From positions 58,409 to 122,408 of the forward strand of contig CAYRUH010000004.1 of NCBI GenBank assembly GCA_964427415.1: a DNA stretch of 64,000 nucleotides. The letters run 5' to 3'. Numbering within the stretch: the first letter of the stretch is position 1; each line of letters opens with the position of its first letter. Source of the DNA: Lentisalinibacter sp964427415 (GTDB taxonomy: Bacteria > Pseudomonadota > Gammaproteobacteria > Steroidobacterales > Woeseiaceae). The notes beneath the pieces are model-generated. The model made no database searches. It had not been told where the DNA came from and saw only the letters and a list, made by a program, of their open reading frames with translations. This document shows positions 1-8,658 of this stretch, in pieces. A program made the position numbers and the translations under genes.

Positions 1-1
1 C

Positions 2-490
2 CGCTACGAGGGCTACGGCCCCGGCGGTGCGGCGGTGATGGTGGACTGCCTCACCGACAACCGGAACCGTACCGTGGCCGACGTGCGCCACGCATTCTCC
101 AAGTACGGTGGCAACCTGGGGGCGGACGGCTCGGTGGCTTATCTGTTCAACCACTGCGGCCAGCTCCTGTATCCGCCCGGCAGCGACGAGGACGCCATCA
201 CCGAGGCGGCCATCCATGCGGCGGCGGAGGACGTGTTGGTGGCCGAGGACCACTCCATCGAGGTACTCACCGATCCGGCGGAATTCGAGACCGTACGCGA
301 TGCGATGGCGGCCGCCGGTTTTCCGCCGGAAGAGGCGGAGACGACCATGCGCGCCTCGGCCAGCGCCGACCTGGAGGGCAGAGAGGCCGTCAGCATGGTG
401 AAGCTGCGGGAGGCCCTGGAGGACCTGGACGACGTGCAGAACGTCTACACCAACGCGGAGATCCCGGACGAGGCCTATGAAACGGCCTGA
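2..490 (+). CDS. yebC: YebC/PmpR family regulator or translation factor, C-terminal part (5' end outside window)
   Basis: The frame is open from base 2, so the start lies upstream of the window. The visible 162 residues begin RYEGYGPGGAAVMVDCLTD and continue with NRNRTVADVRHAFSK, the conserved core of the YebC family (DUF28). The family also has acidic C-terminal domains, seen here as a Glu/Asp-rich tail ending IPDEAYETA. YebC-family members have been described as DNA-binding regulators and as ribosome-associated factors that help translate difficult motifs; the sequence cannot decide between these. The gene sits directly before ruvC, the usual arrangement in proteobacteria, so co-transcription with ruvCAB is likely. 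Its stop codon lies in the first unit of a 12-bp tandem repeat. Confidence 0.95.
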   Translation, partial: RYEGYGPGGAAVMVDCLTDNRNRTVADVRHAFSKYGGNLGADGSVAYLFNHCGQLLYPPGSDEDAITEAAIHAAAEDVLVAEDHSIEVLTDPAEFETVRDAMAAAGFPPEEAETTMRASASADLEGREAVSMVKLREALEDLDDVQNVYTNAEIPDEAYETA

Positions 491-527
491 GAATCGGCCT
501 GAGAATCGGCCTGAGAATCGGCCTGAA
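483..527. repeat. 12-bp tandem repeat over the yebC stop codon
   Basis: About 3.7 perfect copies of the 12-bp unit cggcctgagaat span the end of yebC and the yebC-ruvC spacer. The unit is four codons long and carries TGA in the yebC frame, so the gene ends with TGA at 488 followed by further in-frame TGA codons at 500, 512 and 524. This is consistent with recent slippage or local duplication. Confidence 0.9.
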
Positions 528-550
528 CAGCCAACGCCGCGGCGGGCGGA

Positions 551-1057
551 ATGAACGCTCCGGTGCGCATTCTCGGCATCGACCCGGGCTCCCGGCTCAC
601 CGGCTATGGGGTGGTGGAGACCACCGGCGACCGCATCACCTGGGTGCAGCACGGGGCGATCCGCACCGACGGAGACGATTTCCCCTCCCGCCTGGCACAG
701 ATCTATGCCGGCGTCGGCGAGGTATTGCAGACCTGGCAACCGCAGGAGGTGGCCATCGAGCGCGTATTCGTTCATCGCAATGCCGACAGCGCGCTGAAGC
801 TGGGCCACGCCCGTTCGGCCGCGATCTGCGCCACCTTCGCCCATACAGTGAGCCTGCACGAGTACGCACCCCGCGCGGTGAAGCAGGCGGTCACCGGGCT
901 GGGCGGTGCGGACAAGGAGCAGGTGGCGCGCATGGTGTGCATGCTGCTCGGTCTGAAAACTGAGCTGCAGGCCGACGCCGCGGATGCGCTGGCAATTGCC
1001 ATCTGCCACTCGAACAGCCGACGCCTCAACAACCGGGTCGCCGGGGCGGGCCGGTGA
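551..1057 (+). CDS. ruvC: Crossover junction endodeoxyribonuclease RuvC
   Basis: RuvC is the dimeric endonuclease that cuts Holliday junctions moved by RuvAB during recombinational repair. The 168-residue protein has the RNase H-like start ILGIDPGSRLTGYG with the first catalytic aspartate at residue 11, the AIERVFVHRNADSALKLG segment with the catalytic glutamate, and a C-terminal DAADALAIAICH segment with the last acidic residues. The length is close to the usual 170-175. The ATG at 551 is the only start that gives the canonical N-terminus. The stop overlaps the GTG start of ruvA (GTGA), which points to translational coupling in a ruvCAB operon. Confidence 0.97.
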   Translation: MNAPVRILGIDPGSRLTGYGVVETTGDRITWVQHGAIRTDGDDFPSRLAQIYAGVGEVLQTWQPQEVAIERVFVHRNADSALKLGHARSAAICATFAHTVSLHEYAPRAVKQAVTGLGGADKEQVARMVCMLLGLKTELQADAADALAIAICHSNSRRLNNRVAGAGR

Positions 1058-1650
1058 TTGGCTCGCTGCGCGGACGGCTGGAGTCGAAGCAGCCACCCTG
1101 GATCGTGCTCGACGTGGGCGGGGTCGGCTACGAGGTCGAGACGCCGATGTCCACCTTCTTCCAGCTCCCCGGAACCGGCGCGGAGGTGCGGCTGCTGACC
1201 CACCTGCTGGTGCGCGATGACGCCCAGCAGCTGTACGGTTTCGGCACCGAGGCCGAACGCGCGCTGTTCCGCAACCTGCTGAAAGTGAGCGGCGTCGGCG
1301 CACGGATGGCGCTGGCCATACTCTCCGGCATCAGCGTGGAGGGGTTCCGCCGCTGCGTGGAATACGAGGACACGGCCAGCCTGGTGAAGGTGCCGGGCAT
1401 CGGCAAGAAGACCGCCGAGCGGCTGATCATCGAGATGCGTGATCGGGTGGCCGCCGCCGGCCCGTCGGGTGTGCCGGGGGCGATGCCGGGTACGCCGGCC
1501 TCGGAAGATGCGCGCGCCGAGGCCTCGACGGCACTGATGGCCCTGGGCTACCGTGCCACTGAGGTCACCAAGCTGCTGCGCCAGGTGGACACGGAAGACC
1601 TGAGCGCGGAGGAGATCATCCGCCAGGCATTGCGTCAGGCGGCACGGTGA
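1054..1650 (+). CDS. ruvA: Holliday junction DNA helicase subunit RuvA
   Basis: RuvA binds the four-way junction as a tetramer and loads RuvB. The 198-residue protein starts MIGSLRGRLE (GTG start) with the OB-fold domain I. The central helix-hairpin-helix domain contains VSGVGARMALAIL and VPGIGKKTAERLIIEM. The C-terminal RuvB-contact domain (EARAEASTALMALGY and onward) follows a Gly/Pro-rich linker near residues 140-150. It overlaps the ruvC stop by 4 bases and is followed 4 bases later by ruvB. Confidence 0.97.
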   Translation: MIGSLRGRLESKQPPWIVLDVGGVGYEVETPMSTFFQLPGTGAEVRLLTHLLVRDDAQQLYGFGTEAERALFRNLLKVSGVGARMALAILSGISVEGFRRCVEYEDTASLVKVPGIGKKTAERLIIEMRDRVAAAGPSGVPGAMPGTPASEDARAEASTALMALGYRATEVTKLLRQVDTEDLSAEEIIRQALRQAAR

Positions 1651-1654
1651 GGCG

Positions 1655-2701
1655 ATGAGCGGAAATAGCGAACAGGAACGGTTCATTGCCGCCGCCGCTA
1701 GCGGCGAGGACGCGGTATTCGACCGGGCGATCCGGCCAAAGCGTCTCGTCGACTACGTCGGGCAGTCCGCCGTCAAGGAACAGATGGAGATCTTCATCGA
1801 GGCGGCACGCAAGCGCGGCGAGGCGCTCGATCACGTGCTGATCTTCGGCCCGCCCGGACTCGGCAAGACCACGCTGGCCCACATCATCGCCAACGAGATG
1901 GGCGTGAACCTGCGCCAGACCGCGGGCCCCGTGCTCGAGCGCCCCGGCGACCTGGCCGCCATCCTCACCAACCTGGAAGAGCGCGACGTGCTGTTCGTCG
2001 ACGAGATCCACCGCCTGAGCCCTGTGGTCGAGGAGGTGCTGTACCCGGCGCTGGAGGACTTCCAGCTGGATATCATGATCGGAGAGGGGCCGGCGGCGCG
2101 CTCCATCAAGCTGGATTTGCCACCATTCACGCTGGTCGGCGCCACCACCCGCGCCGGACTGCTCACCTCGCCGCTGCGGGACCGCTTCGGCATCGTCCAG
2201 CGGCTGGAGTTTTATACCGCCGGCGACCTGGAGGCCATTGCCACCCGCTCGGCCGAGATACTGAACCTCGCCATCGAGCCGCCCGGCGCGCGCCAGATTG
2301 CCGCCCGCTCCCGGGGCACGCCCCGCATCGCCAACCGGCTGCTGCGCCGCGTGCGGGACTACGCCGAGGTACGATCGGACGGGGTGGTCACCGAGGCGGT
2401 GGCCCAGGCGGCCATGAACATGCTGGAGGTCGATCCCCACGGCTTCGACGCCATGGACCGCAGGCTGCTGCTGACCGTCATCGAGAAGTTCGACGGCGGC
2501 CCGGTGGGCGTGGAGAGTCTGGCGGCCGCCATCGGCGAGGAGCGCGGTACCATCGAAGACGTGATTGAGCCCTATCTGATCCAGCAGGGCTTCATGATGC
2601 GCACCGCCCGTGGCCGGGTGGCCACCCGCAATGCCTATCTGCATTTCGGCCTGCCGGCGCCCGCCTCCGAGGTGCCACCCGATCTGCCCCTGTTCGAGTA
2701 G
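1655..2701 (+). CDS. ruvB: Holliday junction branch migration ATPase RuvB
   Basis: RuvB is the AAA+ motor that drives branch migration with RuvA. In this 348-residue protein Walker A is GPPGLGKTT around residues 65-73, Walker B is VLFVDEIH around 112-119, and sensor 1 lies in the LVGATTRAGLL segment. The C-terminal winged-helix domain includes GGPVGVESLAAAIGEE. The length and motif order match the family. It is the third gene of the ruvCAB operon, and its TAG stop abuts the ybgC start region, linking the ruv and tol genes. Confidence 0.98.
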   Translation: MSGNSEQERFIAAAASGEDAVFDRAIRPKRLVDYVGQSAVKEQMEIFIEAARKRGEALDHVLIFGPPGLGKTTLAHIIANEMGVNLRQTAGPVLERPGDLAAILTNLEERDVLFVDEIHRLSPVVEEVLYPALEDFQLDIMIGEGPAARSIKLDLPPFTLVGATTRAGLLTSPLRDRFGIVQRLEFYTAGDLEAIATRSAEILNLAIEPPGARQIAARSRGTPRIANRLLRRVRDYAEVRSDGVVTEAVAQAAMNMLEVDPHGFDAMDRRLLLTVIEKFDGGPVGVESLAAAIGEERGTIEDVIEPYLIQQGFMMRTARGRVATRNAYLHFGLPAPASEVPPDLPLFE

Positions 2702-2706
2702 TGCCC

Positions 2707-3138
2707 ATGGATACCGAAAAGGCAGGCGCAGACGGTGCGTTCCACTGGCCCGTACGGGTCTACTACGAGGATACCGACGCCCAGGGGCTGGTCTATTTCG
2801 CGAACTACTTCAAGTACATGGAGCGAGCCCGTACCGAGTGGCTGCGCGCCCGCGGCATCGAGCAGGATCGCCTGCGCGCCGAGGAGAACCGCCTCTTCGT
2901 GGTGGTCGAGACGGGCGCGAGATTCCTGGTGCCGGCCCGCTTCAACGATGAACTCTGGGTGAGCGTCGAGCTCGAAGAGATAGCCCGCGCGAGTTTCCAG
3001 ATGGCGCAGGAGATCCGCCGCGGCAATCCCGACGGGGAGCTGCTCTGCACCGGTACCACCCGCGCCGCCTGCATCACCGCCGACTCCTATCGACCCGCCC
3101 GCCTGCCCCGGATACTGCTGGAGGTTTACACCGGATGA
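2707..3138 (+). CDS. ybgC: Tol-Pal system-associated acyl-CoA thioesterase YbgC
   Basis: This is a hot-dog-fold thioesterase of the 4-hydroxybenzoyl-CoA thioesterase family encoded at the head of most tol-pal clusters. The motif VRVYYEDTDAQGLVYFANY near the N-terminus carries the catalytic aspartate region typical of YbgC. The ATG at 2707 gives 143 residues; a GTG at 2701 overlapping the ruvB stop would add two. The 3' end overlaps tolQ (ATGA). Family members act on short or acyl-carrier-protein-linked acyl chains; the precise substrate cannot be read from sequence. Confidence 0.93.
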   Translation: MDTEKAGADGAFHWPVRVYYEDTDAQGLVYFANYFKYMERARTEWLRARGIEQDRLRAEENRLFVVVETGARFLVPARFNDELWVSVELEEIARASFQMAQEIRRGNPDGELLCTGTTRAACITADSYRPARLPRILLEVYTG

Positions 3139-3830
3139 CTACCGATTTCTCCTTCCTGAGTCTCATCCTGGAGGCGAGCATCGTCGTCCAGGCAGTCATG
3201 GTACTGCTGGTGGCGGCGTCCGTCTTCTCCTGGTTCATCATCGTCAAGAAGCGCCGCACCATCGCCAGTGCCGTGGGCATCGCCGACGAGTTCGAGGCCA
3301 CCTTCTGGTCAGGCGGCGATCTCTCGTCGATGTACCAGGACCTGACGCGCCAGAGCGGCAGCCCGCAGGCGATGGCCGGCATCTTCGAGGTGGGGTTCCG
3401 CGAGTTCCGGCGGCTGCGCGGACAGGAAGGGGTCGCGGCGGACAAGCTGGTGGAGGGCGCGCGGCGGAGCATGCGAGTCACCCAGACCCGCGAGGTGGAG
3501 CGGCTCGAGGAGGGACTGGCGAACCTCGCCACCATCGGCTCGACCAGCCCCTACGTCGGCCTGTTCGGCACGGTTTGGGGCATTATGAATTCGTTCAGCG
3601 CGCTGGGCGCCGGTACCCAGACGGCCACGCTGACCGCGGTGGCGCCGGGCATCGCCGAGGCACTGGTCGCCACGGCCATGGGATTGTTCGCGGCCATCCC
3701 GGCGGTGATCTTCTACAATCGTTACGCCGACCAGGTGGGCCGGCTGGAGAGCCGCTACGAGACCTTCGTCGAGGAGTTCCTGACCATCCTGGACCGTCAT
3801 GCGCACCGGGCGGCAACAGGAGGGCAATAG
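3135..3830 (+). CDS. tolQ: Tol-Pal inner-membrane proton channel subunit TolQ
   Basis: TolQ forms the proton-driven TolQR motor that energises TolA for outer-membrane constriction at division. The 231-residue protein has an N-terminal transmembrane segment (around residues 15-36), a cytoplasmic loop, and the conserved ExbB/TolQ/MotA core GLFGTVWGIMNSFSALG, followed by a third hydrophobic segment (ALVATAMGLFAAIPAVIFYN). The start overlaps the ybgC stop and tolR follows 2 bases after its own stop. Confidence 0.97.
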   Translation: MTTDFSFLSLILEASIVVQAVMVLLVAASVFSWFIIVKKRRTIASAVGIADEFEATFWSGGDLSSMYQDLTRQSGSPQAMAGIFEVGFREFRRLRGQEGVAADKLVEGARRSMRVTQTREVERLEEGLANLATIGSTSPYVGLFGTVWGIMNSFSALGAGTQTATLTAVAPGIAEALVATAMGLFAAIPAVIFYNRYADQVGRLESRYETFVEEFLTILDRHAHRAATGGQ

Positions 3831-3832
3831 CC

Positions 3833-4270
3833 ATGGCGAAGAACCGGCGCCTGATGGGCGAGATCAACGTGGTGCCCTACATCGACGTGATGCTGGTACT
3901 GCTGATCATCTTCATGGTGACGGCGCCGCTGCTCACACAGGGCATCGAGGTGGAACTGCCGAAGGCCGCGGCTGAGCCGCTGGACCCGGAACTCACCCGG
4001 GATGAACTGCCGCTGGTGCTCTCGGTCGATCAGGATGGCAACCTGTATCTCAATGTGGGGGACAACGAGGATGCGCCCGTGGACGCACGCACCGTGATCG
4101 CGCGCACCGCGGCGGTGCTGCGGCGGCGGCCGGAGACGCCGGTGCTGGTCAAGGCCGACCAGGCGGTGGCCTACGGACAGGTGGTAAATGCGATGGTGCT
4201 GCTGCAGCAGGGCGGTGCGGAAAAGGTGGGCTTCATCACAGATCCGCTGGACGAGCTACCCGTCGACTGA
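3833..4270 (+). CDS. tolR: Tol-Pal inner-membrane subunit TolR
   Basis: TolR is the ExbD-like partner of TolQ. The 145-residue protein begins MAKNRRLMGEINVVPYIDVM, followed by the single transmembrane helix LVLLIIFMVTAPLL. The aspartate in YIDV (residue 18) is the conserved proton-pathway residue. The periplasmic domain ends with GGAEKVGFITDPL, a typical TolR terminus. The ATG at 3833 has AGGAGGG just upstream and is preferred over longer frames running back into tolQ. Confidence 0.97.
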   Translation: MAKNRRLMGEINVVPYIDVMLVLLIIFMVTAPLLTQGIEVELPKAAAEPLDPELTRDELPLVLSVDQDGNLYLNVGDNEDAPVDARTVIARTAAVLRRRPETPVLVKADQAVAYGQVVNAMVLLQQGGAEKVGFITDPLDELPVD

Positions 4271-4289
4271 GGAGAGGCAAGGCCGGATT

Positions 4290-5192
4290 TTGCGCGACAA
4301 TCTGATCCCGCTGACGGTATCGTTACTGCTGCACGCCGCCGTGCTGGCAGCGCTGCTCGTGGGCGTCGATTTTCGACGGCCGCACAACCCGCCCCAGCAG
4401 CTTGCGCTGAAGGCGACGGTGGTGGACGAGGCGGCCATACAGGAGCAGATGCGCGAGCTCGAGGAGACCGAGGAACGGGCGCGCCGGGAACGCGAAGCCG
4501 AACAGCAGCAACTGCGCGCACAGGCCGAGGCGGCGCGGCGCGAGCGCGAGCAAGAGCAGGAACGGCTGGAGCAGGCCCGCAGGGAACGCGAGCGCGCGGA
4601 GCAACAGTCGGCCGAGGCCGAGCGCGAGCGTCGGCTGCAGCAAGAGCGCCTGGCCGAGGAGGCCGCCCGCAAGGCCGCGCAGGAGAAAGCCGCCCGCGAG
4701 GAGCGGGAACGCCTGGAGCGGATCAGGCTGGAGCGCGAGGCCGAGGAGGCCAGGCTCGCCGAGATCCGGCGTCAGAAGGAGGAGGCCGAGCGCCGGCGCC
4801 AGGAAGAGGAGCGCAGGCAACGCGAAGCCGAGGAGGCGCGCCGGCGGGCGGCACGGGAGGCGGAGCTGCAGCGCCTGATGCAGGCCGAGGAGGAACGACG
4901 CAGCGCGGTGGAGTCGGGGCTGCTGGACCAGTATATTGCGGTGATCCGCCAGACCGTGGAGCGCAACTGGGTCAAGCCGGCGACGGCCCGCTCCGGCATC
5001 GAATGCGAGGTGCTGGTGACCCAGCTGCCGAGCCGCGATATCGTCAACGTGCGCTTCGGCGAGTGCAACGCGGATGCGTCCGTGCGCCGTTCCATCGAGG
5101 CGGCGGTGATGAAGTCCTCGCCGCTGCCGCCGCCGCCGGACCGGAGCCTGTTCGAGCGCAACTTGCGATTCACATTCAGACCTGAACAATAG
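4290..5192 (+). CDS. tolA: Cell envelope integrity protein TolA (TTG start)
   Basis: TolA spans the periplasm and couples TolQR to Pal and TolB. From the TTG at 4290 the protein is 300 residues: a short N-terminus, a transmembrane helix around residues 6-24, a long Glu/Arg/Ala-rich helical domain II (roughly 35-215) and a compact C-terminal domain III containing YIAVIRQTVERNWVKP. No ATG or GTG start is available between the tolR stop and the membrane helix, so TTG (or ATT at 4287) must be used; purine-rich sequence at 4271-4282 provides a ribosome binding site. Domain II is strongly charged and repetitive, as expected. Confidence 0.93.
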   Translation: MRDNLIPLTVSLLLHAAVLAALLVGVDFRRPHNPPQQLALKATVVDEAAIQEQMRELEETEERARREREAEQQQLRAQAEAARREREQEQERLEQARRERERAEQQSAEAERERRLQQERLAEEAARKAAQEKAAREERERLERIRLEREAEEARLAEIRRQKEEAERRRQEEERRQREAEEARRRAAREAELQRLMQAEEERRSAVESGLLDQYIAVIRQTVERNWVKPATARSGIECEVLVTQLPSRDIVNVRFGECNADASVRRSIEAAVMKSSPLPPPPDRSLFERNLRFTFRPEQ

Positions 5193-5245
5193 TGGCGACG
5201 GTGTCCGCCAGGAGGCGGCCGTTGTTTGCCTGGAGCACTATCGAC

Positions 5246-6544
5246 ATGAAACGAGCGCTGATCCTCATCGCGCTGATGGCCTGTGCCGGGCTGGCCCGGG
5301 CCGAGCTGACCATCGAGATCACCCAGGGCGCCGGCCAGGCCGTGCCCGTGGCGGTGGTGCCCTTCGGCTGGGACGGGTCCGGCGACGCGCCGCTGGACGT
5401 GGCGGCCGTCATCGGCGCGGATCTCGGGCGCAGCGGTCGCTTCGAGCCGCTGGAGCGGCGCGACATGCTGGCGCGGCCCACCCGGGGTGTGGAGATCGAC
5501 TTCGACGACTGGCGCATGGTGGGCACCGACCTGATCGTCGTCGGGCGCCTGGTCCGCGAGGCCGAGGACGAGTACACCATCGAGTTCCAGCTGTTCGACA
5601 TCCTGCGCGGCGAGCAACTGGTGGGCTACCGCATGCCGGCGTCCGAGCGAGGCCTGCGTCTCGCCGCACACCGGGCGGCGGATATGATCTACGAGGAGAT
5701 CACCGGCATCCCGGGCGTGTTCGCGACCCGTATCGCCTACATCACCGCCGAGGGCGAGGACGCGACCAACCGCGCGTATCGCCTGATCGTCTCGGATGCG
5801 GACGGCGCCAACCAGTACACCATCGTCGAGTCGGCGCAACCGCTCATGTCACCCGGCTGGTCGCCGGACGGGCGGCGCATCGCCTACGTCTCCTTCGAGG
5901 GCAATCGTTCCGCCGTGTGGGTGCAGACGCTCAGGACCGGCAATCGGCAAACGCTGTCGCGGGCGCAGGGTATCAACGGTGCGCCGGTCTGGTCGCCGGA
6001 CGGGCGTCGTATCGCGCTGACGCTGTCGGGGGCCGACGGCAACCCGGATATCTGGGTGCTGACGGTGGCCAGCGGCGAGAAGCGGCGGTTGACCAGCAAT
6101 CCGGCCATCGATACCGAGGCCGCCTGGGCACCGGACGGCAAGTCGATCTATTTCACGTCGGACCGCAGCGGCGGGCCGCAGATCTACCGGGTCGACGTGG
6201 ACGGTGGCAATGCCAGTCGCGTGACCTTCGAAGGCCGCTATAATGCGCGGCCGAGAATCTCGCCGGATGGCAGCAAGCTCGCGGTGGTGCACGACGACCG
6301 GGGCAACTTCCGCATCGCGGTCTACGATCTGGAGAACGATCTGTTCCAGGTGTTGTCCGATGGCAGGCTGGACGAGTCGCCGGATTTCGCGCCCAACGGC
6401 GCCACGCTGATCTATGCGACGCGGCAGGGCGACCGGGGCGTGCTGGCCACGGTCTCCGTGGACGGCACCGTGAAGCAGCGGCTCGCGTCCACCGGCGGTG
6501 ACGTGCGGGAGCCGGTCTGGTCGCCGTTCCGGCAGAATTATTAG
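5246..6544 (+). CDS. tolB: Tol-Pal periplasmic beta-propeller protein TolB
   Basis: TolB is the periplasmic protein that shuttles between Pal and TolA. The 432-residue product from ATG 5246 has a signal peptide (MKRALILIALMACAGLARA), a TolB_N domain and a six-bladed propeller with repeated SPDG/WSPDG motifs (for example WSPDGRRIAY, WSPDGRRIAL, WAPDGKSIYF). GGAG sits 11 bases before this ATG. An upstream in-frame GTG at 5192 would bury the signal peptide and is rejected. Confidence 0.97.
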   Translation: MKRALILIALMACAGLARAELTIEITQGAGQAVPVAVVPFGWDGSGDAPLDVAAVIGADLGRSGRFEPLERRDMLARPTRGVEIDFDDWRMVGTDLIVVGRLVREAEDEYTIEFQLFDILRGEQLVGYRMPASERGLRLAAHRAADMIYEEITGIPGVFATRIAYITAEGEDATNRAYRLIVSDADGANQYTIVESAQPLMSPGWSPDGRRIAYVSFEGNRSAVWVQTLRTGNRQTLSRAQGINGAPVWSPDGRRIALTLSGADGNPDIWVLTVASGEKRRLTSNPAIDTEAAWAPDGKSIYFTSDRSGGPQIYRVDVDGGNASRVTFEGRYNARPRISPDGSKLAVVHDDRGNFRIAVYDLENDLFQVLSDGRLDESPDFAPNGATLIYATRQGDRGVLATVSVDGTVKQRLASTGGDVREPVWSPFRQNY

Positions 6545-6643
6545 GTAAAATCTGAGAAATGCCTGTAATCTATTGATTTTTATGTGCAAGCGGCCCCGCC
6601 CACCTAAGGCCTACCGGAGCCGCCTCCCAACCGAGGAACCGAG

Positions 6644-7189
6644 ATGAAGATGAACCGAATCCTGGCCGTGACCGTACTCGCGCTCGCCGTCAGCGCCTGC
6701 GGTGGGCGCTCCAACACGCTGCCGGCCACCGACACGGTGGACGACGTGCCGCCGGGCAGTGCCTCCAGCACCAGCAGTTCCGGTGCCGGGACCGCCGGCG
6801 GACGTGCCGGCAGCGCCATTCCGGATGATCGCCTGGATGACGAGACCCGTGCCTACCTGGACGACCTGATCGTCTACTTCGAATTCGACCGCAGCGAAGT
6901 GCAGCCTCAGTTCACGGACCTGCTGGCCGCCCATGCGCGTAACCTGGCCGCCAACCCTCGTATCGAAGTTCGTCTCGAGGGGCATGCCGACGAACGGGGA
7001 TCCCGTGAATACAACATCGGTCTCGGCGAGCGCCGTGCCCAGGCCGTGCGCCGCATTCTCCTGATCCAGGGCGCCTCCGCCGGGCAGATCACCACGGTGA
7101 GCTACGGCGAGGAGCGGCCGGCGGAGCCGGGCAGCACCGAGTCGGCCTACGCGCAGAACCGCCGGGTCGAGATCGTCTATCAGGACTGA
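6644..7189 (+). CDS. pal: Peptidoglycan-associated lipoprotein Pal
   Basis: Pal anchors the outer membrane to peptidoglycan. The 181-residue protein has a lipoprotein signal with lipobox AVSAC (acylated cysteine 19), a Gly/Ser/Thr-rich linker, and an OmpA-like C-terminal domain with YFEFDRSEVQ, LEGHADERGSREYN and RRAQAVRR, the peptidoglycan-binding signature. The 99-bp gap after tolB is AT-rich for this genome and may carry an extra pal promoter; that is inference. Confidence 0.97.
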   Translation: MKMNRILAVTVLALAVSACGGRSNTLPATDTVDDVPPGSASSTSSSGAGTAGGRAGSAIPDDRLDDETRAYLDDLIVYFEFDRSEVQPQFTDLLAAHARNLAANPRIEVRLEGHADERGSREYNIGLGERRAQAVRRILLIQGASAGQITTVSYGEERPAEPGSTESAYAQNRRVEIVYQD

Positions 7190-7214
7190 ACGGGAAGATC
7201 GGGACTGCAAGCCA

Positions 7215-7967
7215 ATGAAACGACTCACCAGAGCTACCGCCGCCGTCGCACTCACCCTGCTGGTATCGGCCTGCGCCACCATGCCGCCCGAAGAGGACCC
7301 GGTGCTGCTGAAACTCCAGGAGCTGGAACGTCGCCTGGCCGCCGTCGAGCGGGTGGTGCAGAACGACAGCCTGGTGCAGCTGGTCACGCGGGTGGATGCC
7401 CTGCAGGCCGAGCAGGCGGAACTGCGCGGCATGATCGAGGAGCTCGCCCACGGGGCCGAGTCGACGGCGAGCCGCCAGAGGGATCTCTATGTGGATCTGG
7501 ACCAGCGGCTGCAGCGACTGGAGCAGTCGTCGGCCGGCGGCGATGGCCGCCTGGCGCCGGGACAGCTACCGATGCCCTCGGGCTCGGATCGGGACAACTA
7601 TCAGGCCGCCTTCGAGCTGCTGAAGGACGGGCGCTATGAAGAGGCGGCGACGGCCTTCCAGGAGTTCCTGAAGAGCTACCCGGACAGTGAGCTCGCGGAC
7701 AACGCCCAGTACTGGCTGGCGGAGTCCTACTACGTCACGCAGAAGTTCAAGCAGGCTCTGCCGGCCTTCGAGAAGGTGGTCTCCGAGCATCCTCGCTCCG
7801 GCAAGGTGCCGGACGCGCTGTTGAAGATCGGCTACTGCAACTACGAACTCCAGCGCTGGGAGGCGGCCCGCAATGCGCTGGCGCAGGTGCGTTCCGAGTA
7901 CCCGGACACCACCGCGGCACGGCTCGCGATCCAGCGCCTGGAGCGGATGGATACCGAGAATCGCTGA
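7215..7967 (+). CDS. cpoB: CpoB-like TPR protein (YbgF), predicted lipoprotein
   Basis: CpoB coordinates peptidoglycan synthesis with Tol-driven outer-membrane constriction. The 250-residue protein has an N-terminal coiled coil (about residues 30-90) and C-terminal TPR repeats (AAFELLKDGRYEEAATAFQE, AQYWLAESYYVTQ and following). The position right after pal is diagnostic. The signal peptide ends in LLVSAC with cysteine at residue 20, a lipobox, so this copy is probably a lipoprotein, whereas the E. coli protein is soluble in the periplasm. Confidence 0.92.
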   Translation: MKRLTRATAAVALTLLVSACATMPPEEDPVLLKLQELERRLAAVERVVQNDSLVQLVTRVDALQAEQAELRGMIEELAHGAESTASRQRDLYVDLDQRLQRLEQSSAGGDGRLAPGQLPMPSGSDRDNYQAAFELLKDGRYEEAATAFQEFLKSYPDSELADNAQYWLAESYYVTQKFKQALPAFEKVVSEHPRSGKVPDALLKIGYCNYELQRWEAARNALAQVRSEYPDTTAARLAIQRLERMDTENR

Positions 7968-7977
7968 CGCCGATACC

Positions 7978-8658
7978 ATGGCGGCAATCGCCACAGTCAG
8001 AGACGAATTGCCCGCCGCGGGACGCCTGCGCCTCACCGAGATCTTCTACTCGCTGCAGGGCGAGGGGCTGAACGCAGGCGAGCCCACGGTATTCGTGCGC
8101 CTGACCGGCTGTCCGCTGCGCTGCCGTTACTGCGACACGGCCTATGCCTTCACCGGCGGTGAGTGGCAGGGTTACGACGACGTCCTCGCACGAGTGGGCG
8201 AATGGCACGCCCGCCATGTCTGTGTGACCGGCGGCGAGCCTCTGGCGCAGCCCAATTGTCTCGGCCTGCTGACCGCGCTCTGCGACGACGGCTATGCGGT
8301 GTCCCTGGAGACGAGCGGCGCGCTCGACATCGCCGAGGTCGACCAGCGCGTCTCCCGCGTGGTGGACATCAAGACACCGGGTTCGGGCGAGGCGAAGCGC
8401 AACCGCTGGCAGAACGTGGCCCTGCTCACGGACCGCGACCAGGTGAAATTCGTGATCTGCGACCGGCGGGATTTCGATTGGGCGCTGGAGCGCATCGACA
8501 TCCACGGCCTGGCCGAGCGCTGTCCGCTGCTCTTCTCGCCATCCTGGGGCGAAGTGGAGCCGGGCGAGCTGGCGGACTGGATCCTGGAAGCCCGGGCACC
8601 GGTGCGGCTGCAACTGCAGCTGCACAAGGTGCTGTGGGGCGACGTGGCGGGGCGCTGA
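7978..8658 (+). CDS. queE: 7-carboxy-7-deazaguanine synthase QueE
   Basis: This radical SAM enzyme converts 6-carboxy-5,6,7,8-tetrahydropterin to 7-carboxy-7-deazaguanine in queuosine/preQ0 synthesis. The 226-residue protein carries FYSLQGEG near the N-terminus and the cluster motif CPLRCRYC (Cys45, Cys49, Cys52; CX3CX2C), with VTGGEPLAQP as the SAM-binding GGE segment. ATG 7978 is 11 bases after the cpoB stop. The stop overlaps the queC start (TGATG). Confidence 0.95.
   Translation: MAAIATVRDELPAAGRLRLTEIFYSLQGEGLNAGEPTVFVRLTGCPLRCRYCDTAYAFTGGEWQGYDDVLARVGEWHARHVCVTGGEPLAQPNCLGLLTALCDDGYAVSLETSGALDIAEVDQRVSRVVDIKTPGSGEAKRNRWQNVALLTDRDQVKFVICDRRDFDWALERIDIHGLAERCPLLFSPSWGEVEPGELADWILEARAPVRLQLQLHKVLWGDVAGR

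Noticed and set aside
5192..5245. GTG at 5192 as the tolB start
   Set aside because: It would place 18 extra residues before a perfect signal peptide; ATG 5246 has GGAG at proper distance.
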